This document shows positions 7,369-14,759 of a DNA stretch of 64,000 nucleotides, piece by piece. Position numbers and translations under genes: made by a program. This DNA is from CAYREX01 sp964423505 (GTDB taxonomy: Bacteria > Fermentibacterota > Fermentibacteria > Fermentibacterales > JCC-6), in contig CAYREX010000002.1 in the NCBI GenBank assembly GCA_964423505.1, positions 248,001-312,000 on the forward strand, in the 5' to 3' direction. The notes under the pieces were generated by a model, which was not told where the DNA came from, ran no database searches, and was given only the letters and a program-made list of their open reading frames with translations. Numbering within the stretch: the stretch's first letter is position 1; every line of letters starts with the position of its first letter.

Positions 7369-8132
7369 GACGTCACCTCCCCCTCCTCCAGTATCCGGAT
7401 GAAGCCCTCCTCCAGGCTGAGGCCGCCGGTCCGCCCCCGAAGCTCCTCCATGGTGCCCAGGAAGAGCAGCCTGCCCCTGTGGAGGATGCCAACGTCGTCG
7501 CTGAGCAGGCTCACCTCGCTCATGATGTGGGTGGAGAAGACAACCGTCCGTCCGGCGTCACGGCTGCGGGAGACAAGCTCCCTGATGCCCCGCGAGGAGA
7601 TGACGTCCAGCCCGCTGGTCGGCTCGTCGAAGACGACCACCTCCGGGTCGTGGATTATGGTCCTGGCGATGGATACCTTCTGCCTCATCCCTGACGAGAG
7701 CTTGCCTATGAGCCTGTCCGAGAACTCCTCCATGCCCAGGAGGCCGAAGACCTCGTCCATCCGCTCGCGGAACCTCCCCCTCTCCATGCCGTGGAGGTCG
7801 GCGTAGAAGAGCACCAGCTCCTCCGCCGTCAGCCTGTCGCAGAGTCTGGTGGTGCCGGTGAGGAAGCCTATCCGGGAGCGCACCTCCCGGGGCTCCCCGG
7901 AGACGTCGTACCCGGCGACCCTGACGCTGCCCGAAGTCGGTGAGAGGAGCGTGGCCATGGTGCGGAGGATGGTGGTCTTGCCTGCGCCGTTCGGCCCGAG
8001 CAGGGAGAAGACCCGCCCGGGAGAGCAGGTGAGGCTGACCTCCCGCACCGCCTCCACCGGCTCCCCGGACGGCCTCCAGGGCGGAGTCCTCCTCGGCTCG
8101 TACCTCTTGGTGAGACGGTCGACCTCTACCAG
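7365..8132 (-). CDS. ABC transporter ATPase (NatA/CcmA type)
   Basis: 255 residues if translation begins at the CTG at 8132, which restores the family N-terminus LVEVDRLTKRYEP; the GTG at 8057 would start inside strand 2. Walker A LLGPNGAGKTT, signature KLSSGMRQKVSIAR, Walker B VVVFDEPTSGLD and switch His (STHIMSE) are all present. It drives the ABC-2 permease encoded directly downstream (4-bp CTGA overlap). Upstream, 13 bp separate it from the DOMON lipoprotein gene, so the three may share a transcript. Confidence 0.88.
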   Translation of the reverse strand: MVEVDRLTKRYEPRRTPPWRPSGEPVEAVREVSLTCSPGRVFSLLGPNGAGKTTILRTMATLLSPTSGSVRVAGYDVSGEPREVRSRIGFLTGTTRLCDRLTAEELVLFYADLHGMERGRFRERMDEVFGLLGMEEFSDRLIGKLSSGMRQKVSIARTIIHDPEVVVFDEPTSGLDVISSRGIRELVSRSRDAGRTVVFSTHIMSEVSLLSDDVGILHRGRLLFLGTMEELRGRTGGLSLEEGFIRILEEGEVTS

Positions 8133-8145
8133 GAGCTTCCGCCCA

Positions 8146-8691
8146 CTACTCGGAGGGCAGGGTCACCTCGCCCAGGGCGGCCCAGGCGTGGTGGCTCTCG
8201 AAGTCGTCGGCGTCGTCGCGGCCGTAGGCGGCTATCACGGTATGGGTCCCGCCAGGGGTCAGCGGTCTGTCGTACGCGTCGCCGGCCGCCGCCGGGCGGC
8301 GGAAGGTGATGGTGGTGGCGCCGTCCGCCTCGCTCCAGGAGACCGGGGTGAGGTCTCCCGACCCGCCCAGCTCCGAGTCGGCCCGGTGGCTGGTGGCCCC
8401 GTCGCCCCAGTGGTCCATCAGGTGGACCTCGTCCTCCTCGACGTATCCGACGGCCATGTCGGCCCCCCGCATCGCCGCCTCCGGGTCGAAGCCGACGGCG
8501 ACCCAGCCGGTGGTCGGGGCCTCCATGGTCATCTCCAGCTCCTCCCCCTCCAGGGAGACCTGCAGGCGGAAGCCGTCAATCTCGAGGGAGCCCGCGGAGG
8601 GCGGCGCGCCATCATCCGCGGAGTCGCCCGACCCGCCGGAGCCGCAGGCCGAGAGGACGAGCAGACCGGCGAGAGCGGCAGCTCGGTACAT
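8146..8691 (-). CDS. DOMON-domain lipoprotein
   Basis: 181 residues. A lipobox LVLSAC (Cys 16) predicts an exported lipoprotein; residues 36-178 fit a DOMON beta-sandwich (LEIDGFRLQVSLEGEELEM, TGWVAVGFDPEAAMRGADMAVGYV, a late HTVIAAYG strand). DOMON domains bind heme or sugars; the Met and His positions here (MRGADM, HLMDHWGDG) would permit heme ligation but this is inference. GGGAGG lies six bases before the ATG. It is followed by the ABC exporter genes on the same strand. Confidence 0.75.
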   Translation of the reverse strand: MYRAAALAGLLVLSACGSGGSGDSADDGAPPSAGSLEIDGFRLQVSLEGEELEMTMEAPTTGWVAVGFDPEAAMRGADMAVGYVEEDEVHLMDHWGDGATSHRADSELGGSGDLTPVSWSEADGATTITFRRPAAAGDAYDRPLTPGGTHTVIAAYGRDDADDFESHHAWAALGEVTLPSE

Positions 8692-8832
8692 GCAAACCTC
8701 CCTGTCCGTTATCGGGGGCGCGGCGCCATTCCCGTCACGCCCCGGCCACATTATGTAACAATATACGCGGGTGGGGCCCGGCGCGCCGCCCGAACTCCGA
8801 CTGCCAGCGGCAGGGTCGACGGGAGGGAGACC

Positions 8833-9252
8833 ATGGACAGGGAAGAGATACTCGATTTCGTGAGGCGGAACCCCACGTCCAGCCTGGCCCCGGTGGAGGG
8901 GGTGGAGCCGAGGGTCCGCAAGATGGAGACCGCCCACGTGGACGAGACCGGCATCCACTTCCTCACCTCGAAGGTCAAGGAGGTGGGCAGGCAGCTCTCC
9001 GACGACCCGTCGGTGGAGCTCTGCTACTGGAGCCCCGACGAGAAGAAGCAGCTCAGGATACGCGGGGAGATGGAGGAGCTGGAAGACGACGACCTGAAGC
9101 GGAGCATCGTCGAGACCCGGTTCACCTTCCTCAAGCCCATCGTCGAGGAGCACGGGCTCTCCGCCTTCGCCCTCTACAGGCTCGGGAAGGGTCGGGCGTG
9201 CACCTGGACGCCGGACGCGCCCTCCGGCGGCAAGGACCTCTTCGAGTTCTGA
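8833..9252 (+). CDS. Pyridoxamine-5'-phosphate oxidase-like flavin-binding protein
   Basis: 139 residues, a single split-barrel domain of the PNPOx-like family: start MDREEILDFVRRNP, then LAPVEGVEPRVRKM and IHFLTSKVKEVGRQLSDDPSVELCYW, the characteristic strand pattern. Such small proteins bind FMN or F420 and are often called general stress protein 26 or PNPOx-like. GGGAGGGAG lies just upstream of the ATG. It is divergent from the DOMON lipoprotein gene with about 140 bp between the starts. The substrate is unknown. Confidence 0.85.
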   Translation: MDREEILDFVRRNPTSSLAPVEGVEPRVRKMETAHVDETGIHFLTSKVKEVGRQLSDDPSVELCYWSPDEKKQLRIRGEMEELEDDDLKRSIVETRFTFLKPIVEEHGLSAFALYRLGKGRACTWTPDAPSGGKDLFEF

Positions 9253-9339
9253 CCCGGGCGCTGCCGGGCCGCCCCCCTGTCGTGCGGCCCGGCTCCCGCC
9301 ACCCCCATTGCCCATGCACCAGCACCGGGAGGTCTTCAG

Positions 9340-11682
9340 ATGAGAGAGCTTGCAGCAGTCGCTCTGCTGTCGCTGTCGATGGCGGCGGCCGGTCAGGGTC
9401 CGGGGCCGCTGGTGCCCTTCGGGTGGAACGGCTACCCGGAGGCCTCCGGCGAGCCAATGGTGAACCCGGCGTCGCTCGGCTTCGCCCGCGGGTTCGAGCT
9501 GGGCATAGGCGCATCGGTCTCCGACAGCGCCTTCCAGGGAGTGGACCGGGTCACCCTCACCGTGCCCGGCTCCTGGCTCTCCGGCTGGTGGGAGGACGAC
9601 CTGGGCATGCGCCGCTTCGAGACGGCCGGCGGCGTATCCATCCTGGGCGGCACCCTCGCCCTGGGAGCGGGGTACACCTGGCTCGACCCGACCGCCCCCG
9701 GTAGCCCGTGGGAGGGGAAGGACGCGTGGACTCTCGGTCTCCTGACCCGCCCGTCCCGCTTCCTCAGCATCGGTCTCGTCCGGCGGGAGGGGCTCGACCT
9801 GCCCGGCGAGCCCTCAAGCGCGACCATAGGGGGCGGGGTGGCAGTCCGTCCTGTCGGCGACAGGCTTACCCTCTCCCTGGACCTGGAGACCGACGACGAC
9901 CTGGGGAGCGCGGAGCTGGGCGGCGGGCTGGAGGCCTGGCCGCTGAAGGGCCTGGCGCTGCGCCTGGGCGTGACGGAGAGCAGGGTCGATGCCGGCCTGG
10001 AGCTGCACATGGGCAGGGTCTCCCTGGCCGAGTCCGGCACCGCGGACGCCGAGATCGACCCGATCGGCGGCAGGGCGGTGCTCCGCTTCTCCTCCGAGCA
10101 GGGGCCCGACCTCTTCGACTGCGGACCCCGGGTGGTGCGGATAGAGCTGGAGGAGACGCCCGAGCTCCGCGCCCGGCCGTTCCTGGGCGACGTCTCGCCC
10201 TGCTTCACCGACCTCGCGGTGATGCTCTCCAGGATGCGGGAGGACCCCCGGGTGGAGGCGGTACTGCTGGAGGTCAGCGGCGGTGCCGGCTCGCTGGCCC
10301 AGCTGGAGGAGCTGAGGGCCGGCCTCGGCAGGCTCCGGGACTCCGGCAGGGGTGTCTACGTCTACCTGGTCAGCGGCGGCACCGGCCCCTACTACCTGGC
10401 CTCCTGCGCCGACCGGATATGGATGCACCCGGCCGGCCGGGTCTCTTTCACCGGCCTGAGCAGCACGACATTCTTCCTCCGCGAGCTCCTCGACAGGCTC
10501 GGCATCTACCCAGACCTGCTCCACGTGGGCGAGTACAAGAGTGCCTCGGACATGCTCACCAGGTCGGACATGTCCGACGAGCAGAGGGAGGCCACCACCG
10601 CCATGCTGGAGGCGATGCAGGCCGAGATGGTGACGGGGGTTGCCGGCGGCAGGGGGCTGGAGCCCGCACAGCTGGACCTGGTCATGCGGTCCGGGCCGTA
10701 CGCGGCCGAGGGGGCTGTCTCGACCGCCCTGGTCGACGGCATCTGCTACTCGGACGAGGTGGAGGAGAGGCTCCGCGCAGAGCTGGGCCACTCCCCGGCG
10801 ATAGTATCGCTTGAGGATTACGCCGCCGCTTTGCCGGCCGAGGACGCCTGGGGCCCGCGGGAGCACGTGGCCGTAGTGGTCGCCACCGGCTACATCGAGC
10901 AGGGAGAGAGCGGCACGCTCTTCCCCTTCGGCCGGACCATGGGCAGCGAGACGGTGAGGGAGATGCTGGAGACCGCGGCATCGACTCCCGGGGTACGGGC
11001 CATCGTACTGCGGATAGACTCGGGCGGCGGCGATGCCCTGGCCAGCGACGACATGCACCACGCCGTCGGACGGGTGATGGAGCGGGGCGTGCCGGTCATA
11101 GTCTCCATGGGCGGGGCGGCGGCATCAGGCGGTTACTACATGGCCTGCGGCGCCGAGAGGGTCTTCGCCGATGCCATGACGGTGACCGGCTCCATCGGGG
11201 TCATCACCGGCAAGCTCTCCTGGGGCGGCCTGCTGGACAGCCTCGGGGTGAACGTGGTCGAGATAGCAACCGGCGAGAGGGCCGGCATGTACAGCCCCTA
11301 CGATCGCTTCAGCGAGGAGGAGAGGGAGCTGAGCCACGACCTGATGATGGAGAGCTACCAGCTCTTCGTCGAGACGGTCGCCGAGGGCAGGGACATGACG
11401 GTGGAGGAGGTCGACGAGGTGGGCAGGGGCAGGGTCTGGGCCGGCTCCGACGCCGCTGAGCTGGGCCTGGTCGACGAGGTGGGCGGGGTGGTGGACGCCA
11501 TCTCCTACGCCGCCTCGGTCTCGGGCATGAGGGAGAGGGAGACCCCGGACGTGGTGGTCTACCCGACGCCCCCGTTCCCCGGGGCGCTGGGCCTGCCGGG
11601 CGGCGGCGCGCTGCCCGCCGGTCTGCGGGGGCTCCTGGACCCGGACACCGGCATAGGTACCAGGTACCTGGGGCTGCCCTGA
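9340..11682 (+). CDS. sppA: Signal peptide peptidase SppA fused to an N-terminal barrel-like domain
   Basis: 780 residues. A signal peptide (about 1-19) is followed by about 240 residues of alternating strands with the motif MVNPASLGFARGFELGIGAS, which resembles outer-membrane PorV/UPF0164-type barrels. From about residue 265 come two S49 peptidase repeats. The catalytic dyad of long SppA is present: Lys400 (GEYKSASD, first repeat) and Ser596 (GGAAASGGYYMACGA, second repeat). E. coli-type SppA cleaves leftover signal peptides at the inner membrane; the extra barrel-like domain suggests a different location. GGAGGTC precedes the ATG. The gene stands alone. Confidence 0.9.
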   Translation: MRELAAVALLSLSMAAAGQGPGPLVPFGWNGYPEASGEPMVNPASLGFARGFELGIGASVSDSAFQGVDRVTLTVPGSWLSGWWEDDLGMRRFETAGGVSILGGTLALGAGYTWLDPTAPGSPWEGKDAWTLGLLTRPSRFLSIGLVRREGLDLPGEPSSATIGGGVAVRPVGDRLTLSLDLETDDDLGSAELGGGLEAWPLKGLALRLGVTESRVDAGLELHMGRVSLAESGTADAEIDPIGGRAVLRFSSEQGPDLFDCGPRVVRIELEETPELRARPFLGDVSPCFTDLAVMLSRMREDPRVEAVLLEVSGGAGSLAQLEELRAGLGRLRDSGRGVYVYLVSGGTGPYYLASCADRIWMHPAGRVSFTGLSSTTFFLRELLDRLGIYPDLLHVGEYKSASDMLTRSDMSDEQREATTAMLEAMQAEMVTGVAGGRGLEPAQLDLVMRSGPYAAEGAVSTALVDGICYSDEVEERLRAELGHSPAIVSLEDYAAALPAEDAWGPREHVAVVVATGYIEQGESGTLFPFGRTMGSETVREMLETAASTPGVRAIVLRIDSGGGDALASDDMHHAVGRVMERGVPVIVSMGGAAASGGYYMACGAERVFADAMTVTGSIGVITGKLSWGGLLDSLGVNVVEIATGERAGMYSPYDRFSEEERELSHDLMMESYQLFVETVAEGRDMTVEEVDEVGRGRVWAGSDAAELGLVDEVGGVVDAISYAASVSGMRERETPDVVVYPTPPFPGALGLPGGGALPAGLRGLLDPDTGIGTRYLGLP

Positions 11683-11686
11683 GCCC

Positions 11687-12025
11687 CTAGGGCTGCCTGC
11701 CCGGGCTGAGCACCCTGGCCAGCAGCCAGGTAGCCGGCATCCAGAGGATGAAGACGCCTATGAAGAAGGGGATGCCGTGGCTTATCCCCAGGTCCTCCGA
11801 GTGGAGGGCCAGTATGGCGGCGGCGCTCCATCCGACCAGGAGGAGGCCGACGACTACGTTCCCCCTCTCCCGCATCCCCCTTGCGAAGGATGCGAGGCCG
11901 ATGGCGGCGAATATGGCCGGCCACCACCTGCCGACGTTGACGTCCAGCCCCCAGAGCAGGAAGAGGACGCCGGCCCCTCCCAGCAGGAGGGCGAATATCG
12001 TGAGAGCCCTGTTACGGTGAGCCAT
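11687..12025 (-). CDS. Small membrane protein (LiaI/DUF5668-like)
   Basis: 112 residues. After MAHRNRALTIFALLLGGAGV come four hydrophobic segments (about 8-28, 31-48, 54-73 and 80-105) separated by short polar turns; the WPAIFAAIGL pattern resembles the LiaI-LiaF membrane region. AGGAGGATAGG precedes the ATG. It follows the lipoprotein gene by one base and ends four bases from the convergent sppA stop. No further function can be given. Confidence 0.65.
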   Translation of the reverse strand: MAHRNRALTIFALLLGGAGVLFLLWGLDVNVGRWWPAIFAAIGLASFARGMRERGNVVVGLLLVGWSAAAILALHSEDLGISHGIPFFIGVFILWMPATWLLARVLSPGRQP

Positions 12026-12026
12026 C

Positions 12027-12530
12027 CTATCCTCCTTCCTCCACTCCCGCGACCGGGGGGGCGAGGGTGGTGAGGTCGACGAGCCAGGCTCCATCGACCC
12101 TCCTGACTAGTATCTCCTGGAGCCCGTCCGTCGTCTCCACCACGACAACGCCCAGGCCCGAGTCGGGGTAGGAGACGGAGCTAAGGCTCGTGGAGAGATT
12201 ATGTGCATCCGGTGCCGAGGCGACCATCCTGGCGAAGAGGCCCGCCCCGGAGAGGGTGTCCATTTCCTCCTCCGGGACCCCGCCGGCGAGCTCCTCCAGT
12301 GCCTCCCGGCTCTCCGTCCAGCCGAAGCGGCGTAGCACGGAGACCGTGGAGTCGTACCGTGCCTGAGTCTCGGGGGTTAGCAGCTCCCAGGCCTCCCGGT
12401 AGGAGGAGTCGGCGAGGGCGAGGGCGAACGACTCCACCGCCGCGGAAGCGCCGGTCTCGCTCCCGCCGCACGAGATGAGGAGGAGGGCGGCCGAGGCGGC
12501 CGCGAGGAGCTCGCCGCGCATCGCCGTCAC
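12027..12530 (-). CDS. Lipoprotein with NTF2/DUF4878-like domain
   Basis: 167 residues. The lipobox LLLISC gives a lipid-modified Cys near residue 21; the mature part (AAVESFALALADSSYREAWELLTPETQ then a strand-rich second half ending LVRRVDGAWLVDLT) has the helix-then-strands pattern of DUF4878/NTF2-like export proteins. Its GTG start overlaps the TGA of the DUF1015 gene (GTGA); an in-frame ATG lies three codons later. Probably periplasmic; role unknown. Confidence 0.7.
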   Translation of the reverse strand: MTAMRGELLAAASAALLLISCGGSETGASAAVESFALALADSSYREAWELLTPETQARYDSTVSVLRRFGWTESREALEELAGGVPEEEMDTLSGAGLFARMVASAPDAHNLSTSLSSVSYPDSGLGVVVVETTDGLQEILVRRVDGAWLVDLTTLAPPVAGVEEGG

Positions 12531-13762
12531 AGTACGTGCACCACCAGTCCGCTCCGGAGCTTCGGCTCGAACCAGGTGGACTTCGGCGGCATGACCTCGC
12601 CGCTGTCGGCCACCCGCATGAGCTGCTCGACGCTGGTGGGGTAGAGGGAGAAGGCCACGGAGAACCTGCCGCCTTCCACCAGCCGCTCCAGCTCGCCGGT
12701 GCCCCTGATTCCGCCCACGAACTTAATCCGCTCGCTGGTCCTCGGGTCGTCTATGTCCAGGACCCGGTCCAGCAGGTTCTCCTGCAGGATGCTGGCGTCC
12801 AGGCTCCGCACCGGGTCGTCCTCCGGGAAGGTGCCCCGCCTCGGCTCCAGCCGGTACCAGCTTCCGTCCAGGTACATGGAGTAGGTGCGGCCCCTGGCGG
12901 GGGAGGGGTCAGCGTCACCGGAGAGGTGGAACTTCTCCCGCACCCTCTCCAGGAACCTGCCGGCGGAGAGGCCGTTCAGGTCGGCGACCACCCTGTTGTA
13001 GGGCAGTATCTTCATCTGGCTCTCCGGGAAGATGACGGCCAGGAAGTAGTTGTACTCCTCCCTGCCGGTGTGGCGGGGGTTGTCGGCGGCCCGCCTCTCG
13101 GCAACCAGGGTGCCGGCGGCGCTCCGGTGGTGGCCGTCGGCCACGTAGAGGGCGTCGACGTCACGGAAGGTGGCCGAGACGGACTCGATGTCGTCGTCCC
13201 GGTCGACGGTCCAGAAGGTGTGCCGTACGCCGTCCGGGGCGGTGAAGTCGTACTCCGGGCCGGAGGCCGTCACCCTGCTCTCCAGCTCGTCCATCCGCTC
13301 CACGTCCGGGTAGGTGAGGAATACCGGGCCGCACTGGGCGTTCTGGGCCATGATGTGGCGGATGCGGTCCTCCTCCTTGGCCTTGCGCGTGTGCTCGTGC
13401 TTCTTGATGTGGCCCTCGCGGTAGTCCTCGGCGGAGACGGTGGCCACCAGGCCGACCTGGAAGTGGTCGCCCATCACCTGCCTGTAAAGGTAGAAGAGGG
13501 GCCTGCGGTCCTGTATCATGGCCCCCTCCTCCATCAGGCGCCGGAGGTTCCTCGCGCCCCGGTCGTACACCTCCTCCGAGTAGAGGTCGACGGAGGGGTC
13601 CAGGTCCACCTCCGGCTTGACCACCCGGAGGAAGCTCAGGGGGTTGTCCCTGACCATCTCCCTGGCCTCGTCCGAGTCCAGGACGTCGTAGGGGGGGGAT
13701 GCTATCCTCTCGGCCAGGTCCCTCCTGGGACGAAGGCCGCGGAAGGGTCGAACCTCTACCAT
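12527..13762 (-). CDS. DUF1015 family protein
   Basis: 411 residues, full length for the family. The start VEVRPFRGLRPRRDLAERIASPPYDV is the DUF1015 signature, and DGHHRSAAG at about residues 215-225, YNYFLAVIFPESQMKILPYNRVV and the C-terminal PPKSTWFEPKLRSGLVVH are also typical. GGAGG lies seven bases before the ATG. Members are sometimes linked to serine metabolism, but the enzyme activity is not established. It is the first gene of a three-gene minus-strand run with the lipoprotein and the small membrane protein. Confidence 0.9.
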   Translation of the reverse strand: MVEVRPFRGLRPRRDLAERIASPPYDVLDSDEAREMVRDNPLSFLRVVKPEVDLDPSVDLYSEEVYDRGARNLRRLMEEGAMIQDRRPLFYLYRQVMGDHFQVGLVATVSAEDYREGHIKKHEHTRKAKEEDRIRHIMAQNAQCGPVFLTYPDVERMDELESRVTASGPEYDFTAPDGVRHTFWTVDRDDDIESVSATFRDVDALYVADGHHRSAAGTLVAERRAADNPRHTGREEYNYFLAVIFPESQMKILPYNRVVADLNGLSAGRFLERVREKFHLSGDADPSPARGRTYSMYLDGSWYRLEPRRGTFPEDDPVRSLDASILQENLLDRVLDIDDPRTSERIKFVGGIRGTGELERLVEGGRFSVAFSLYPTSVEQLMRVADSGEVMPPKSTWFEPKLRSGLVVHVL

Positions 13763-13879
13763 TTCAGCGCCTCCAGCGTTGTGCAGTGGGCTGCCGTCCC
13801 CAAGGCGGGGCCGGGTGACGAATGACCTTGTATTGCAGGAATCTAACCATACCGCACGCCCTCAACAATGAAGGGCGAG

Positions 13880-14608
13880 TCAGAGCCGGGACTCCAGCTC
13901 CCGTCTCTCCCGGCGGTACCTCGGGTCGGGCAGCGGCCCGTCGGTCTCCCGGAGAGGGCGGCGCCAGGCGCCGGTCTCCAGCCCCTCCGACTCCCAGAGT
14001 CGCACGCCCTCCACGAGGACGCGCCAGCGCCACTCCGGCTCTCCGCCGCCCCAGCTCCGCACCAGCTCCAGGAGCGGCCGGGGGCTCGCCCCGCGGTGGG
14101 CCGCCTCCAGCGCTGCCAGCCTTCCGGCGAGACCCTCGCCCTCCACCGCGACCGCGATGCCCGGCGAGCCGGCCAGCCGCCGGGCGCGGGCCAGGAGCAC
14201 CCGTGCCAGCGGGGAGGGACCGCCTGCGACGTCGGCGGCCTCCCGGAAGGCGCCCCTCGCCTCCAGCAGCCTGTAGAGAGGACCCAGGCGGATGCGCTCG
14301 GCCCCGTCGGCGTCCCGCCGCTCCGAGGCGGCCCCGGCGGCCCTTCGGAAGAGCTCCTCACCGCCGCGCCAGTCGCCGGCACGGCACCTGAGGTCCGCCG
14401 CGGCCGCCAGACCCCTGGGCCAGTCCGGCTCGTCCGCCGCCAGCGAGTCTGCCGCCTCCAGGGCCGCCTCCGTGTTGCCCAGCTCGGCCAGGAGCCTCAT
14501 CTCCCTGAGCCGGAGCGGCCCTCTCGCCTTCCGGTCGGTCTCGGATGCGAGCCTGCCCCTGAGGGCCATGAGCCGCCTGCCCAGCCTCGACTCGTCGCCT
14601 CTGCCCAT
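13880..14608 (-). CDS. TPR-like helical repeat protein
   Basis: 242 residues, almost wholly helical with no signal peptide. Segments such as LRLREMRLLAELGNTEAALEAADSLAADEPDWPRGLAAAADL and the following RAGDWRGGEELFRRAAGAA have the small-large residue spacing of tetratricopeptide repeats, about three units, followed by a degenerate helical region. GGGAGGGAGG precedes the ATG. It is divergent from the addB leader. No catalytic motif is visible; a cytoplasmic scaffold is likely. Confidence 0.6.
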   Translation of the reverse strand: MGRGDESRLGRRLMALRGRLASETDRKARGPLRLREMRLLAELGNTEAALEAADSLAADEPDWPRGLAAAADLRCRAGDWRGGEELFRRAAGAASERRDADGAERIRLGPLYRLLEARGAFREAADVAGGPSPLARVLLARARRLAGSPGIAVAVEGEGLAGRLAALEAAHRGASPRPLLELVRSWGGGEPEWRWRVLVEGVRLWESEGLETGAWRRPLRETDGPLPDPRYRRERRELESRL

Positions 14609-14716
14609 GCGCCTCCCTCCCGCTCGGGTGGAGCTGAAGATAGGATGCCGCCTGCACCCGCGTCAGCGGCTGGGCGCCCCTGCCCCTTCGCATATGTTAG
14701 TCTGGGGGGAGGACCC

Positions 14717-14758
14717 ATGACGGGACAGGGGAAGAAGAGCCGCCGGAGCGGCGCCTGA
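14717..14758 (+). CDS. Possible 13-residue leader peptide before addB
   Basis: A 13-codon reading frame (MTGQGKKSRRSGA) follows a very strong ribosome site GGGGGGAGG at five-base spacing and stops one base before the addB ATG (TGA-G-ATG). Its own site is stronger than any site directly before addB, so it could couple or attenuate addB translation. No in-frame upstream start exists for addB that would absorb it. No homolog is recognised, and it may simply deliver ribosomes. Confidence 0.4.
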   Translation: MTGQGKKSRRSGA

Positions 14759-14759
14759 G

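Noticed and set aside
12536..13825. A 429-codon plus-strand frame opposite DUF1015
   Set aside because: Antisense to a full-length family member; composition is typical of a GC-rich shadow.
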